From: Letharia columbiana
Taxonomy: Eukaryota; Ascomycota; Lecanoromycetes; Lecanorales; Parmeliaceae
DNA length: 64,000 bases
Reading direction: 5' to 3'
Assembly: GCF_014066305.1 (NCBI RefSeq)
Contig: NW_023501049.1
Location: 953,001 to 1,017,000, forward strand
Position numbers and translations under genes: made by a program
The notes under the pieces: generated by a model
The model's input: the letters and a program-made list of their open reading frames with translations, nothing else
The model's database searches: none
Told to the model about the DNA's origin: nothing
In this document: positions 45,892 to 58,238 of the stretch, one piece after another
Layout of the letters: every line of letters starts with the position of its first letter
How positions within the stretch are numbered: the stretch's first letter is position 1

Positions 45892-48273
45892 CTAGAGACT
45901 CTGCTTTCCCCTGGTCTCAATTGGGAAGCAACACATGGCGATGAAAGCAACAAGAATCAACGACCCGGACGCATAAATGGGTGCATTCGGATTCACTTTC
46001 CCAGCGTGGACTGCGACAATGGGCGCACATAGACCCGTGAGCCGGTTGAAGAAAGATGCGATTCCAGTCCCTGTGCCTCGATTGGGGGCCGGAAAGACCT
46101 CGGGCGTATAAGCATACAGCACGCCGTACATTATGTCTATCTCAAAGTTAGTATTCTTTTCACCTTCACTGTGAATGTGGTAGTCGGAGAATGATGAAAC
46201 GTACTTTGGAAAAAGGCTTCAAGACTGCTGAAGGTAAGCTGGTAATTCGAATCATCACTGATTGTGAAGCAAAACAGGAGGATTCCGGTGATCAGCGTGG
46301 CGATTGCAATGGTGTACTTGCGGCCGATATATTTGACGTCGACCGTGTAGGCCGCAATTATCGACCCTGGGACACCAACGATCGAGGTGATAGCGTAGTT
46401 GCGGTATACAATGCTGTTCGGCGTAGGTGCTGTATTCGCTTTCCCAGTGTTCTGGAAATACTGTGGGAGAAAGGCATTGAAAAGAGGGTATCCCATTCCA
46501 ATCGTTGCCCAGCAAATCCAGATGAGGCATGCTGCAATTTCACATTAGCCATATCTTCTCCAGGCTAGGGGTGCAAGACCAGGCAAACGATCCGTATAAA
46601 TTGGACTGGTACGTACTCATGACTCCCAGACGCCTGGTTGCGAAAAGAGGCGCGATCCTGTCTTTCGAGAACTTGCCGAGAGTTCGCTTCACGATATCTG
46701 CACGGGAGAGCTTGGTGTTGTCAAGCACTGCCGGATCACCGCCAATGGCATTCAGGACTTCGACCGATAGCCAAGTCTTACGCTTGTTCTTATAGGCTAT
46801 TTTTTTTAGCCCAGATCTACGGTAAGGTGGATGAATGTGTCTGACCTATCCCATGAACCGTTGCAACTGCCTCAGCCTGACGACCCTGCGCCAGGAGGTA
46901 TTTGGGCGATTCGAAGAGATGAAAGAAGAAGAATCGAACCATAAACATCGAAAAGATGATAGCCCCAACCGTGATGTTGAGATATCTCCAGCCCCAGTTG
47001 TTAGCTTTAGCGCAACATGGCGGAGCCGAGACGTCACAAGAGTCGAGGTCCGGACTACACGTATAATTTGAGAGGAACCCCCAGGCGATGAGTGAGCCAA
47101 GCAGTTGGCCAAGTGGCCACCACACAGACAAGAGAGTCAGTAAGCTCTGGGACGCGCTTGGCAGAAATTCCAGAAAGAGTGCCTAGTAGAAGATCAGCGC
47201 TATCACCAAATCGTCGACAGAAATTGGGCGTACTCCGTCGACAGGCAGATTCCCACCAACCCCAAATCCCAGTGCCGCATAGAGTCCGCAGGTGCCGACC
47301 CAGCTTGGACCGCCACCGACTGCAAGGCCAAATACACCAGCGAGAAACAGGGTCGTGTTGAACGCTAAGCGTCGACCCAGGAGGTCCGCCCCAATGCCCC
47401 AAAAAGAAGCCCCTAGGCATAGTCCTACAAATGTGGCGCAGGTGGTGTATCGGACGTTGTTGGAGCTCACGCCAAACTCAGATGTCAATGATGGTAAAGT
47501 AAGTGCAACCACCTACCTGATGAGTTAATTCGCAGTCTCAAGGCTATTCTGGTGCTCGGAGCGTACCTGAAGCACCAGGCTATGTACGCGTGTGGTCAGT
47601 TTACGTCTCAGACCCTCAATCTTCGGCGGGATCTGAACTTACTTGTCTGCTAACCATCCAAACCCGCAGAGGACGAACAGTTGCCATTGATATGGTCCCA
47701 TTCCGATATCCATGATGGCCTTGTTAATGACTTTTGACTTTCCTGTTGCCTGTCAGAGTCCATGCAACTGTGCTTAAGGGCTCCTCTAGAGGCCCATCAA
47801 GGTGGCGCAGCAGAGTTCGGGGCATAGCAAGGAGGAGCACGTACGATCATAAGCGGTATCATGGCCGGAAGCCGCAATATCTATGGGCTCAGATTACCAG
47901 CTGTCTGCATAATGTAGAATGCCCATTTCCCTAGCGTACCCAGGTCTACTTCTGCCCGAAGACCCTCCACGGTATTTGCACTGTATTTACCGCCAACGCT
48001 GGCTTCACCCTCCTTATCATTTACAGGGCTATCCGAGGAAATGCCCAGCTTTTCGTTGTGGTCTGCAACCACAGAGGGGTATCGCGTTGCGTGTGCCAAT
48101 GGTACAAAAACATCAGGGAAATCGCGGACATGATGCTTCTGAAACGGGTTCATAAAAACAGGCATTTCGGCGACGTCGCAGCCCAGTTGACCGGATGGAC
48201 TGCTGTACAAATTCTGGGTTTCAGAGATATGCTTCGATTCGATCTTGGCCTCAGAAGATGCAGTATCGTCCAA
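45892..48273 (-). CDS. SVOP-like MFS transporter
   Basis: Eight exons on minus: 47940-48273, 47643-47742, 47567-47579, 47234-47512, 46846-47182, 46617-46796, 46205-46531 and 45892-46136. They sum to 1,815 nt (604 residues) and every joint is in phase. Twelve helices are expected; visible signatures are DIGMGPYQWQLFVLCGFGWLADN, LGASFWGIGADLLGRRLAFN (the MFS loop motif), FGVGGNLPVDGALFLEFLP, ATIGMGYPLFNAFLPQYF and LYAYTPEVFPAPNRGTGTG. This is the synaptic-vesicle-2/SVOP-like branch of sugar-porter-type MFS proteins; the substrate is unknown. Exon 3 is only 13 nt. The start at 48273 follows the open frame; the long N-terminus (about 110 residues) is hydrophilic. Intron 1 (197 nt) is the least certain joint. 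Confidence 0.88.
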
Positions 48274-49515
48274 AGCACGGGTTTATAGGTTTTGAGGATG
48301 TGTTATTGCAGTCATTTACTTGTTCACGAATAGAGCATGACACAACTGAATTGGCGTTTCTCGAGCTGCATTGGCTGCTAAATACACAAACGTCTGATTT
48401 CTGCTGTAGGCAAAGTGTATCCGAGTACAATAATGCTGGGTATGCTCGAAACACGTACAACGAGTACTGCTGAAGATAATGGAGTGAGCCATTTATGAGA
48501 AAGACGACTTGCATTAGTAGGGCTGACACATGTCTCGAGGGTCGCTCCTCACGGGCTCAATATTAATTGCGCAGTTTGATTCGATAGAGGGGCTTGGGCT
48601 TGACAAAACCCCACGTCTCGAAAAGCCGTTGGAGTATTCAGACCCTTACTAAAGGATTTCTTCTCGCTAAACCATGAGTGGGAAGGTGAGACCAAAGACG
48701 TGCATCATATCCCGCTCAAAGCTCCACCACTCATTGCCAAGACTCCAGGTGCATCAGGTGATGTCGGAACGGTCAGCGCGCGGTTGTCGAAAGGGCATGC
48801 TGGTGCGAATGAAGTCGTTGCGGTTATCTTCTGACTACTGCACGACCTTCACATCCACCGATAACGTTGAAGCAAGTTTGAGACCAGGTCTAAGGACAGC
48901 GTTGAGAAAGCAGCATCATCAATTACTGGTCGAAGAGTGGCAGGGAACCATTCAATAGACTGCCGGCTGTGCTTTGAGAGCATCCATGATACAATTGTCC
49001 TGTATACTGCCTCATCCTGCCCTCGAGTCGCCTTGGCGGAGTACACGCAAAGGAATGTATCCATACGAGGCCAGCGTTATCCCTTGCTGGCACTCCGTTG
49101 GATACACGGGGCTGCAAGGAAGCCTAATATATGTCCCAGTGATGCGCAAGTGAGACATGAAAGACGCCCAATACACAACCAAAGAGAAGTGTGCGCAAAT
49201 GTGCGCAATGCGAGCCAGTCGCATGGGAACATTTATCTCTGTGAGTGATTGATAGTGCTTAGTCAGTAGAGTACTCAGCCCTGTCTTGAATCGCCGGCTC
49301 TTCCTAATCATTGAATCGTCATCTTAGCGTTTTGTCTGAAAGGCAAACGTTATATGAATGGCTACCTGCATTGAGGCAAACAATCTTTAAACGAAAGCAG
49401 ACACATTCGAAACACTCTTAGATTCATCACCGTTCAGATAAGAAATCCGAGCGGAAAAGAAACCGCAGTTGTCGCATCGAACACACCACACTGTCAACAT
49501 CTGCTACAAATTACG
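48274..49515. other. Intergenic
   Basis: Promoter of the SVOP-like gene on the left and of the gene at 49516 on the right. Frames here lack family features. Nothing else seen. Confidence 0.5.
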
Positions 49516-50462
49516 ATGAAGTTCTTACCAATAACAGCGACGGCTCTGGCAGGAGTCTCGATTGCCTTATCATTCTCAATACGATCTACGCCCCACTCCC
49601 AAGGAGCTGTCTCACGCCGTGAGCCAGACCCAGAACTGCTCCCTGCGCCACTGAATGAACGCTTCGATGAAGACCTTCCAAACTATCTTGAAAAGAGAAG
49701 AGGTGGTGGGGGGTCGAGTGGTGGCGGACATTCATCATCATCAGGCTCGTCGGGTTCGTCCTCAGGGAGCTCTGGTAGCTCCTCTGGGTCATCAGGAGGA
49801 GCCAAATCTGGGAGCAGCGGTAGCAGTAGTAGCGCAAGTGGCTCTCGTGGGACCACCAGGTGAGTGGGTTCGCAATGTCAGATAGAACACATTAGTACTG
49901 ATACTACTACAGCTCTTCCTCCTCGGTGAGTCCCTCGTACGGTGGCGGCAGGTACTATGCTGGCGGTGCCACATCATCGTACAGGTCTGGAGGAAGATCA
50001 CCAGGCGGTATCCTACCCTTCGCTTTGGCCGGAGCAGCGCTCGGATTCTTCCCTGGTCTCTGGCTCTACGGAGCATATGAATACCCCTACAGCCATGACT
50101 ACAATTTCCACAACCGCACCAACTCTTCGGAGCCCCAAGGTCAGAACGAGACCCTTCCTGTTACTTGCCTGTGCCAGATGTACAGCGCCTGCGGATGTGA
50201 CAATAACTCAAACACGACCTATTTGGATTCGCTCGTGGGAAACGGGAGCGCTGCGGATGAAAACAGCACACTGATTCACGTTGGGAATGTAAATGGCACC
50301 AAAACACTGATCATCAATGGAACTCTTCCGAACGGCACGAACGGCACGGATGACACCAGTTCGTCTTCCACAACCAGTGGTGCTGCAAGGCGAAATCTGC
50401 TTGAGTACTCGGGTTTCTGGCTCGTTGGTGTTATTGTGGGAGCTACTGTCTGGCTGCTATGA
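49516..50462 (+). CDS. Secreted, glycosylated fungal protein, DUF7732-like
   Basis: Two exons, 49516-49859 and 49913-50462, sum to 894 nt (297 residues). A signal peptide (MKFLPITATALAGVSIALS) is followed by a short charged part with a LEKRRGGGG stretch (KR looks like a processing site), then a long Gly/Ser-rich linker. The second exon starts with SSSSVSPSYGGGRYYAGG, the hydrophobic segment ILPFALAGAALGFFPGLWLYGAYEYPY, a Cys-rich part (VTCLCQMYSACGCDNN) and many N-x-S/T sites. A C-terminal hydrophobic tail (FWLVGVIVGATVWLL) suggests a GPI signal or anchor. The pattern fits an ascomycete family (DUF7732 by memory, number uncertain). Function unknown; wall or surface location is inferred. Confidence 0.8.
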
Positions 50463-52168
50463 GGAGGTCAGGCGAAGAAGAGACGCTCTCTAAAGGGCCG
50501 GGCTTGAGATGCCCCACGAGGCTGGAGTTGGGAATGATTTGGACTCTCATGGATGGTTCTGACGACTAGTATAAGGCGCTGGAGGCTTTTGTCCTTAAGG
50601 TACCTGATCAAAGTGCTAGGAGCCTGGGTAACAGATTGCCTTGATAGGTATATTCTGTCGTGAAATCATTGAATAGTTGCACAGATCTATGATTGGAAAG
50701 ATTCCGTGATTGAGATAGTACTGCTGACACCATGGACCTATCATATCGCTTCAAATGCATGACATCGTGATTACGTGGGAGTATGGATATTGCCGGCCTC
50801 GCGAGCAACGGCCGTACTCTGAGTGGCAATTTTAGCAAGCCTATTTCGTCTATGTCGCCGCCAATAGGAAACCGGCAAGCGTTTTCATCCATGCGAGCCA
50901 TGCATTTGACCTCCTCTTCACATTTCTGCAGATTTGTCGCTGCCCGCTGCAACGGGCCTGTTTCGAGTCTGCCCTCTGCACTCCATGCCTAGGCGTAGCA
51001 TCATGCACCATGCAGCCACCCACTTTCCTCCTGACCCCCCGTTTCTGCCGTTTCAGGATCTGTACGCTCGTTTCGCTTCGAGGCTAGCCAAAAATCGATG
51101 GATGGGAGAAAAGTCAGAAGGCGTGGACGCTACCGAATTATTGCTCCGCTCTTTTGAGCTACTTTTTTTAGTCGGCTGGGAGATCAGCCTTTTTTCCACG
51201 CCATGACCTGCCCATCCTAGAGGAATTGAGCCGAGGCGAAAGGGTCCATTGTACTTTGTTGGTCTCACCGACCGACGACGGTGAGGCTGGTTCCACAGAG
51301 ATGAATTGAGAGAGTATTGAGCTGTAACTGACTCCGTACAAACTTAGACATGTTCGAATGGCTGGGAAAGATGGAGAAGACTGGCCGGGCTTATCCTCCG
51401 GCAACACCACCACAAGTGTATAGCGCTGACGACTCGTATCCTGAAAATCCATCAAGCTTTGCCCGTCTCAGCGTAGGGTAGATCTTCCAGCCCGGCACTA
51501 ATCTTCAAAGACTTCTGTAGACTCTGTGATGGCCATGTAGCCAGGGTATAATATCCAATCAAATGTGAAAGCGAGAGCCAAAAGCGGGGTGTTTGGCGAT
51601 TGCCTGGGGCGAAATGGTGAAATGCACCACAGGGATGGTGAGCTCTCATAGTAGGCTACCTCCTAGGCAGTGTTCAGGGGCAACACCAGCGGACCAGCAA
51701 TTATTTTCTACCAGCCTTTTGCGCCCTTTGGAAAGGTTAGATATCCGAGATATGCTAAATTTGTCTTTTTTACTTTGCTTCTTCTGGTTGGTGGAGAGTG
51801 AAGGTTTTGGGGGGGGTGGGCTTGCATTAATTGGGGGAGGTTGGGTGCTAAAATCCTTGGTCGTGGCAGGAATCTCCCAGTGCAACCAATCTCGACCCGT
51901 GGGAGACTAGCAGCTTTTTTCCGTGCCGCCGATTTCATAGATAAACAGCTCACATTCCTCGCCTTTTTTCCTTTTCGATTCCTCCTAATCACATCACACT
52001 CATACCCAAACCAAAAGTCTTCTTCACATTTCACTCACTTTTCATCAACATCCAAACAATCACAGTCGCTTCGGATCTATCTACGATCAGTACAGTCGCT
52101 TTCAAGTCAATACTACTCGCATATCCTCCATACTCCAAACCTCAAAAATAATACCATCATCCCTCGCA
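50463..52168. other. Intergenic
   Basis: No supported gene in 1.7 kb. The last 250 bp before 52169 are pyrimidine rich with CATCACA-type pieces, as in leaders of strongly expressed fungal wall-protein genes. Frames at 50934-51206 and 51593-51910 lack family features. Confidence 0.5.
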
Positions 52169-52690
52169 ATGCCTTCCATCCAGAAAATCGTCCTCGCTCT
52201 GGCCTTCGTTGCCACCACCTTTGCCGCTCAGATTGCCGACGGTCAGCTCCAGCAGCCCACATCTGTGGTGACCCCAGCCGTCGTCAACCAGATCACCGAC
52301 GGCCAGCTCCAACAGGCGACATCCACCCCTGTTGCCGTCGTCGCTCCCGCCATCAAGCAAATTAACGACGGTCAGCTCCAGCAAGCCACCTCCACCTCTA
52401 CCCCTGTTGCCGTTGTCACTCCCGCCATCAAGCAAATCAACGACGGTCAGCTCCAGCAAGCCACCTCTACCTCCGTTGCCGTTGTCACTCCCGCCGTCAA
52501 GCAAATCACCGACGGTCAACTCCAGCAAGTCGCCTCGGCCAGCGTGTCCCCAAGCGCTACCGCCAACGGTACCCTCACCACACCATCTCCTTCGGCTGCT
52601 ACTTTCCACGGTGCTGCTTCTCTCATGAGCTACAGCATGGAGCTAGTGACCGTCGCCATCGGTGCCGCTGCCGTCTTGGCCATGCTGTAA
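52169..52690 (+). CDS. PIR-type repeat, GPI-anchored wall protein
   Basis: An intronless frame of 173 residues. A signal peptide (MPSIQKIVLALAFVATTFA) precedes five copies of the motif QI-x-DGQLQQ (QIADGQLQQ, QITDGQLQQ, QINDGQLQQ twice, QITDGQLQQ), the core of PIR repeats. In yeast PIR proteins the Gln in this motif forms an alkali-labile ester with beta-1,3-glucan. The end has a Ser/Thr-rich stem and a hydrophobic tail (LVTVAIGAAAVLAML), a GPI signal. It should therefore sit on the cell wall by both routes. The repeat spacers (TSVAVVTPAVK) are also nearly identical. Confidence 0.88.
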   Translation: MPSIQKIVLALAFVATTFAAQIADGQLQQPTSVVTPAVVNQITDGQLQQATSTPVAVVAPAIKQINDGQLQQATSTSTPVAVVTPAIKQINDGQLQQATSTSVAVVTPAVKQITDGQLQQVASASVSPSATANGTLTTPSPSAATFHGAASLMSYSMELVTVAIGAAAVLAML

Positions 52691-53436
52691 GAGATTCCTT
52701 CGGTCAACACAGTCATCAGCAACAGGCAAGATCACGGCGTGGGGAAGTGAGGGGATGGATGTGGAAAGCGTTCCGATTTTCTTTCTTGATGCATATCGGT
52801 TGGAAAAGAAGTTACGATTAATGGGGAGGCGAGGCATTCGATTCATGTAATTAGGCATCACAGGAGCATTATTGGCATGGCAGTCCTTCAACAATAATTC
52901 GCGCCCGAAAATCCTCGGCATGACTACTGCGCACATCCAGCATTGAGCATAGGATAGATTAATAAGATCAAGTACCAACTCTCGCTTCCACTCCCTCTTT
53001 CCACCTGCATCATTCGAGCCCGTATCTAATCCCTCATTCCGTCTGGATCCCTCGAGCTCCTCATTCCATCTCCACCGTTCGAGCTTTTCCGTTAGTGTTT
53101 CGTAGGATCCTTCAACCGTACTGAATCCCTTTCATCCTTCGCCTCTCCAAGATCCATCCAACACTCGCCGTCTCCACCGTCGCTTCATCCCCATCACCCT
53201 CGGATCCCGATTTCCCACTTCCAAGAGCTCGACGACCACGCCGGAGACCTCCGATAGCGCCTGGTGGACCCCACATTTAGCCATTACGCGATGGAAAATC
53301 CACTGGCCGTGCTAGTAGTCAATAGCCAGCGCGAAATGGCTCGCACCGCAAACCCAATGCCGTCCTCCATCGATCCCTCCTCCTCCACAGTGGCTCAGAG
53401 TCGGCGTCTGTGGGAACGGGACTGGCAAGAGCTCGG
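52691..53436. other. Intergenic
   Basis: From the 3' end of the PIR gene to the start of the MFS gene. An in-frame open stretch reaches back to 53410, but ATG is at 53437. Nothing else seen. Confidence 0.5.
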
Positions 53437-55196
53437 ATGAACGAGGACGGTCGGCGAGAGTCTATGGGCCCACTGCGAGATGGAGAAGAGTTATTGGATG
53501 AAGGAGTTTTTGCAAACAGACGCAATGGCCACAACGGAGCCATAGATCGAGGGCCTGGCTCTGATGAAGAGAAGGCGTGCTTGAATCACGTTGCCTCCCA
53601 TCACCCATCGTCGAGTGCCAATCCTCTGAAGGAGAAGACCGAAAGTCTACGCAATGTAGATGCTCTCCAGCACCCCTCAGCCAAAAGTACGACGGACGGT
53701 ACGGCCGCTCACGACAAGAGCAATGAATCCAGACAAACATCACCGGAGCAGCTCAATCCGATCCCAGAGGACGACAGCTCAGCCGTCAATGTCTCCGACC
53801 GTCCCCCTCCGACCGCCACCGACGGGCCCACACCCAACGACAAGACCGGGCCACCAGACCAGACCGAAGTCCACGCCTTTCCCGAAGGCGGTCTGCGTGC
53901 CTGGCTCGTCGTCCTCGGCTCCTTCAGCGGCATGACGGCCGGTTTCGGGATCCTCAACAGCGCGGGGACTTTCCAGGCGTACCTCAGCACGCACCAGTTG
54001 GCCCACGAGTCCCCCAGTGCCGTCGGCTGGATCTTCAGTCTCTACGCTTTCCTCACCTTCTTCTGCGGGGTGCAGATCGGGCCCGTCTTTGACGCCCACG
54101 GGCCCCGGTGGTTGGTGTTTGCGGGCACCGTGTTCTTGGTGGGCGGGATGATGGGGGTGGCTGAGAGTAGCAGTGAGTGCCGCTTGCTCCTGTCTTCATT
54201 CAATGGCTGTCTTCCGGCTCTGCTTCCAGGCTACCTTCGCTGACTTCCCTCTCCCTTTTAGAACTCTGGCACTTCATCTTGACATACTCCATCCTCTGCG
54301 GTGTGGGCTCCTCCCTCATCTTCACCCCAGCGATCGGCTCCATAGCACACTTCTTCTCCAGACGCCGCGCCGCTACTACAGGTCTCGCTACCACCGGCGG
54401 TAGTGTGGGTGGCATCATCTTTCCTTTGATGCTCCAGCGTCTCTTCCCCGAAGTCGGCTTCCGGTGGGCGACGCGGGTCCTCGCATTCCTCTTCCTCTTC
54501 CTCCTCTGCATCGCCAACCTGCTCATACGCAGCCGTCTGCAACCGTCGAAAGACAGTCACGTCGTTCAGAACATCTGGCCCGATTGGCGGATCTTCAAGA
54601 ACCGAGTCTTCGTGTTGACGACCGCAGGGGTCTTCTTCATCGAGTGGGCTCTCTTCATCCCGCTTTCCTACATCTCCTCGTACGCTCTCGCCGGGGGCGT
54701 TTCGCCTACTTTCAGCTATCAGTTGCTCGCCATCCTGAACGCGGGGTCCTTCTTCGGTCGTTGGGCGCCAGGCTACATGGCTGACTTGTTTGGGCGGTTC
54801 AATACGATGATCATCACGGTGGCTCTATGTCTCATTTCCGTCCTCGCCGTGTGGCTCACCGGCTCACCGGGGGATGGCAGCAGAGGCATCGCTCAGCTGG
54901 TTATCTTCTGTGTCCTCTTCGGCTTCGCCTCGGGAAGCAACATCAGTCTAACACCAGTGTGTGTAGGGCAGCTGTGCGGGACCGAAGTGTTTGGAAGATG
55001 GTATGCGAGTCTGTACACCGTGGTGAGCTTCGGCTGCTTGACCGGTATACCGATCGCGGGGCAGCTTCTGGCGACGGAGGGCGGGAAGTACACTGGCTTG
55101 ATCGGGTTTGTGGGAGCTTGTTATGGAGGGGGGCTGATATGCTTCATCTGGGCTAGGGTTTTGAAGGTGGGTTGGAGTCTGAGAAAGATCTACTAG
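53437..55196 (+). CDS. Monocarboxylate-type MFS transporter
   Basis: Two exons, 53437-54172 and 54262-55196, sum to 1,671 nt (556 residues). The first 145 or so residues are hydrophilic and disordered. From EGGLRAWLVVLGSFSGMTAGFGILNSAGTFQAYL the fungal monocarboxylate-porter (SLC16-like) fold begins: the EGGxRAW and GxxNSxGxFQxY signature, SAVGWIFSLYAFLTFFCG, then after the 89-nt intron LWHFILTYSILCGVGSSLIFTPA and FFSRRRAATTGLATTGGSVGG, the usual motif between helices 4 and 5. Twelve helices are expected. The substrate cannot be inferred. The start is the first ATG in frame. Confidence 0.9.
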
Positions 55197-55560
55197 AGAG
55201 ATGAATCGAAGTTACCGCGCACGTGCAAAATGACAACGGTAAAGCACGATCGTTAATTGGCTTATGGTTTATTGACGCGTTTATAAAAGTTAACGGTCTT
55301 TATCGTACCGTCTCAATTCAATCACCTCTTCTCGTCAACTTCCCCGTCTTCTATTCTTCCCACTACGGAAAAGCTCTGTCCCTTTGCCAAAGGTGCACGC
55401 CAAGCCAGTACTCCCCATCCGGCACCGCAGTTCCCACTCAAAGCACCATCACCTCCATCCTCCGTTCCGAAGAGCGACAGACACCTTAGCTCCCCTTGCC
55501 TCAACTCACTCACTCACCCACTACACACTCTCGACCAAACTTCCCCGCCCTCCGTGTGCC

Positions 55561-55615
55561 GGAGATATCGATCTCGGAAAATGTCACCTCGGAGATATCG
55601 ATCTCGGAAAATGTC
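55561..55615. repeat. 30-bp tandem duplication
   Basis: Two copies of a unit starting GGAGATATCGATCTCGG, identical over about 25 bases, begin at 55561 and 55591. Each unit carries the short palindrome GAGATATCGATCTC. Confidence 0.9.
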
Positions 55616-55771
55616 CAACCGTCCTTCCGAGCCTGATCGTCTGTCTCTCTCTTCTCAAAGACATCCCCCCATCCATCCATCCATTGCCCCCTGTTGACGA
55701 CGTCCCGGTCGCCGCCTTTGGGGGAGGGGGGTGTGCGAGTGGATGATGTTGATGGATACATACCATTCTGG

Positions 55772-55998
55772 CCTCCTCCTCCTCCTCCTCCTCCCCTCCT
55801 CCTCGGCCTCCCTCCCTCCCTCCCTCCCAAACCCCCCTCAACCCCCCCTCCCTCAACCTCTCCCACCCACCCTCCGATCCCTCCCTCCCTCCCTCCCCCC
55901 TTCCCTCCCTACCCCCTCCCTCCCCCCCTCCCCCCCTCCCCCCCCCCCCCCCTCCCTCCCTCCCTCGCCCCTCCCCCCTCCCTCCCTCCTCCCATCCC
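55772..55998. repeat. Long polypyrimidine tract (CCT/CCCT)n
   Basis: About 225 bp of almost pure C and T on plus (polypurine on minus), made of CCT, CCCT and CCTCCCTCC units and C-runs up to about a dozen. Only a few purines interrupt it. Confidence 0.9.
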
Positions 55999-56090
55999 CA
56001 TCCACATCCAGCCACCAGCCAGCCGATGACGCGGGGATGAGCACCACACTCCATCCGTTGTGCCCGCCGGTCCAAGGATCGATGTGGCGA

Positions 56091-56127
56091 CGGAGGAGGA
56101 GGAGGAGGAGGAGGAGGAGGAGGAGGG
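56091..56127. repeat. (GGA)n array
   Basis: About twelve GGA/GAG units on plus, the reverse complement of the CCT array 300 bp upstream. Confidence 0.9.
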
Positions 56128-57174
56128 CGGGCAGGAGTTGAAGGTGATGGTTTTGGGCAAAGGGGGGCGCTGGAGCCGGAATTTGAGGTTGGGGGGGATG
56201 TGGTTGGGTTGGATTGGATTGGATTGTTTGTCCGTCCGTCTGTCTTTTTTTCTGCTGGGTTCGGATGGGGGGTGGGTGGGGGATAAGTAGGCGTGGGGTT
56301 GGTTTGTGTTTTACGAGGAGGAGGGATGGTTGGGGGAGAGGTGAGGAAAGGGGGGGCCAAGGTTGTGCTTGTATTTGTGGGGGATAGGATATCGAGTCTA
56401 TGGGTTTAGAAAAAAAACCTGTTGCATCGGAATTCTCTGTGTTGGAAGGATCGCTTTCGGACGTGGTTGGACGAGTACTTGCATCATGGACGCTGACTCG
56501 GCGGCGACTTGATGTATGAGATTCCATCACGCACCCGAATGGTCAATGATGTTACTTCATGTTGATGTCTCAGTCTGTCAACCAGGTTCTTGTCCCGACT
56601 GCTCATCATGAGCCCTTTTACTCCCGGGCAATCGCTCAGACGGTCTCTTTCCCGTACCATGCTGAACAACTGTGACGATGACTCTAACAGGATGTAATCA
56701 AAGTTGACATTTCAAACCTCATCCTGGTAGGAATCTATGCGGTGAGGCAGCCTCCTAGAGTTGCTCCGGCAAACTTTCGCGACGATGCTCCATGAGATGG
56801 CCCATTGCGTGTTCCTCTTACTGAAATATCGCCATCCAGAGTAACAAGCTAATTTCCCAAGCCAAATCTGACGGCGTCTCTGGACACGGGCCGGCAAGCG
56901 ACATGGAAGTTGACCCCGGTGTACGGAACTTGGAGTTTGGATGCTTGATGATCGCGGCCGTTCAGATCGAGGGGATCGTTGACAGGGTCATGCATCACGA
57001 AATCACGAGATCCGACGTGGGAGAGAGATCCGAGAAGCCATTCTTCGTGTGGATTTATGAGAATTCTTCTTCGGATTTAGTCTCCGAGGTTGTGGGGTCG
57101 GATGCTCACTCTGCGTATGGGAACCCCTCTGCGTATGGGAACGTCCTCTGTCTGTACCCATGTTTAGCATGATC

Positions 57175-58238
57175 TCATGTCAAGGGAGCGAATTCACGAA
57201 CTCCATCGTCAACACCGACTTCCCCAGCCGCTTTCCTCTCCCTCGCCCTCTCCCCTTCCTCCCACAAGCTCCCCAGGCTCGTCCATCCCATGTTATCATT
57301 CTTTTCCCGCTGCTTCATCCGTATTCTCAACGGTACCTCCGGCTTCCCAAGCTGGCAGTCCGCCATACCAGCTACAGGCACCCTTCCCTCCAAATCGTCC
57401 CCCATCGCACCCTTCAGGTCTAAAGTAAAGCCAGCGTAGTAGTGCTGTCGTTGGATGTAGAGATGGTGATTCATCATAGAGCGCTCGATTATGAGGTGGA
57501 ATTCGCGCGGAGTGTATGAGGATGCCGTGGTCGGTTGGATACCCGAGGGAGGGTTTGGGAGGTCGGCAGAAGATGTCTTGAGAGGAGTAGGATTGGGGGT
57601 GAAGGTCTTGGGAGGTTGTGAGAGAGACGGGCGTGTCGCTGCTTCGTCGGTGCTGGGGAATGAGCGCATTGCCCCCCATCGAACCGTCCCACTCAAGCCT
57701 GTAAAGGTCGTTCCTCTACCTGAAGCGTCATTTGGCCGCTGCCGGGCGGTGTTGACTTCATCAAATTCTTCTTGGGCATGATCAGACTCTTCTTGGGGAG
57801 TTGGACCACTGTCCTCCTTTGCCTCGGCTGAAGGCGGTGTTGATGGCATGAATTGCGACACGGACGAGCTGGAGTCAGCCCTTCCCAATTCAAAGCGCAA
57901 CGGACTAGCATTGATAATATTCTGCGCGGAATCCGTATTCTGATATACTGCAAAAGCGGTATTGGGGGCGGGGCGTTCGGGTTCATGCTGCCACCACTAT
58001 TAGCCATGGAACTGTAATTTTCTTAGCATTAGACTCAACAGGTCAGCGCCATACAGCAACCTACCTTGAGATTCTTGTACATGACAACGTCGCCATACTG
58101 CTGGAGTACCCGCAGTACTCCTCTACTTTCAGCCAGATCCCGCGGCCTGGGGTAGATTTTCACATGGACAGCTCGGTCTATTGTTTTAGCATAAGATGGG
58201 GTCGAGTACGCTGTGAAATTAATTCTGGGTATTACCAT
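57175..58238 (-). CDS. RRM-like fungal protein, probably mitochondrial type
   Basis: Two exons on minus, 58065-58238 and 57175-57996, sum to 996 nt (331 residues). The first exon ends with VHVKIYPRPRDLAESRGVLRVLQQYGDVVMYKNLK, which follows the beta-alpha-beta order of an RNA-recognition motif; the second exon begins with PAPNTAFAVYQNTDSAQNIINASPLRFEL, the matching third strand, helix and fourth strand. The long C-terminal part is Ser/Pro rich with FHLIIERSMMNHHLYIQRQHYY. The pattern is known in uncharacterised ascomycete proteins. The start is uncertain: the N-terminus could come from an upstream exon that was not found. Function is inferred only from the fold. Confidence 0.65.

Larger units (their letters stand above)
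55197..57174. other. Convergent intergenic region, low complexity
   Basis: Between the 3' ends of the MFS gene (plus) and the RRM-like gene (minus). Several long frames here, on both strands, are products of C/T or G/A repeats, not genes. A 30-bp tandem duplication, a long pyrimidine tract and a GGA array are listed separately. The right part (56712-57172) has short frames without support. Confidence 0.6.

Noticed and set aside
55584..56530. Long minus and plus frames rich in Gly/Glu or Pro/Ser
   Set aside because: They come from the C/T and G/A repeats; no family features and several frames are open at once.
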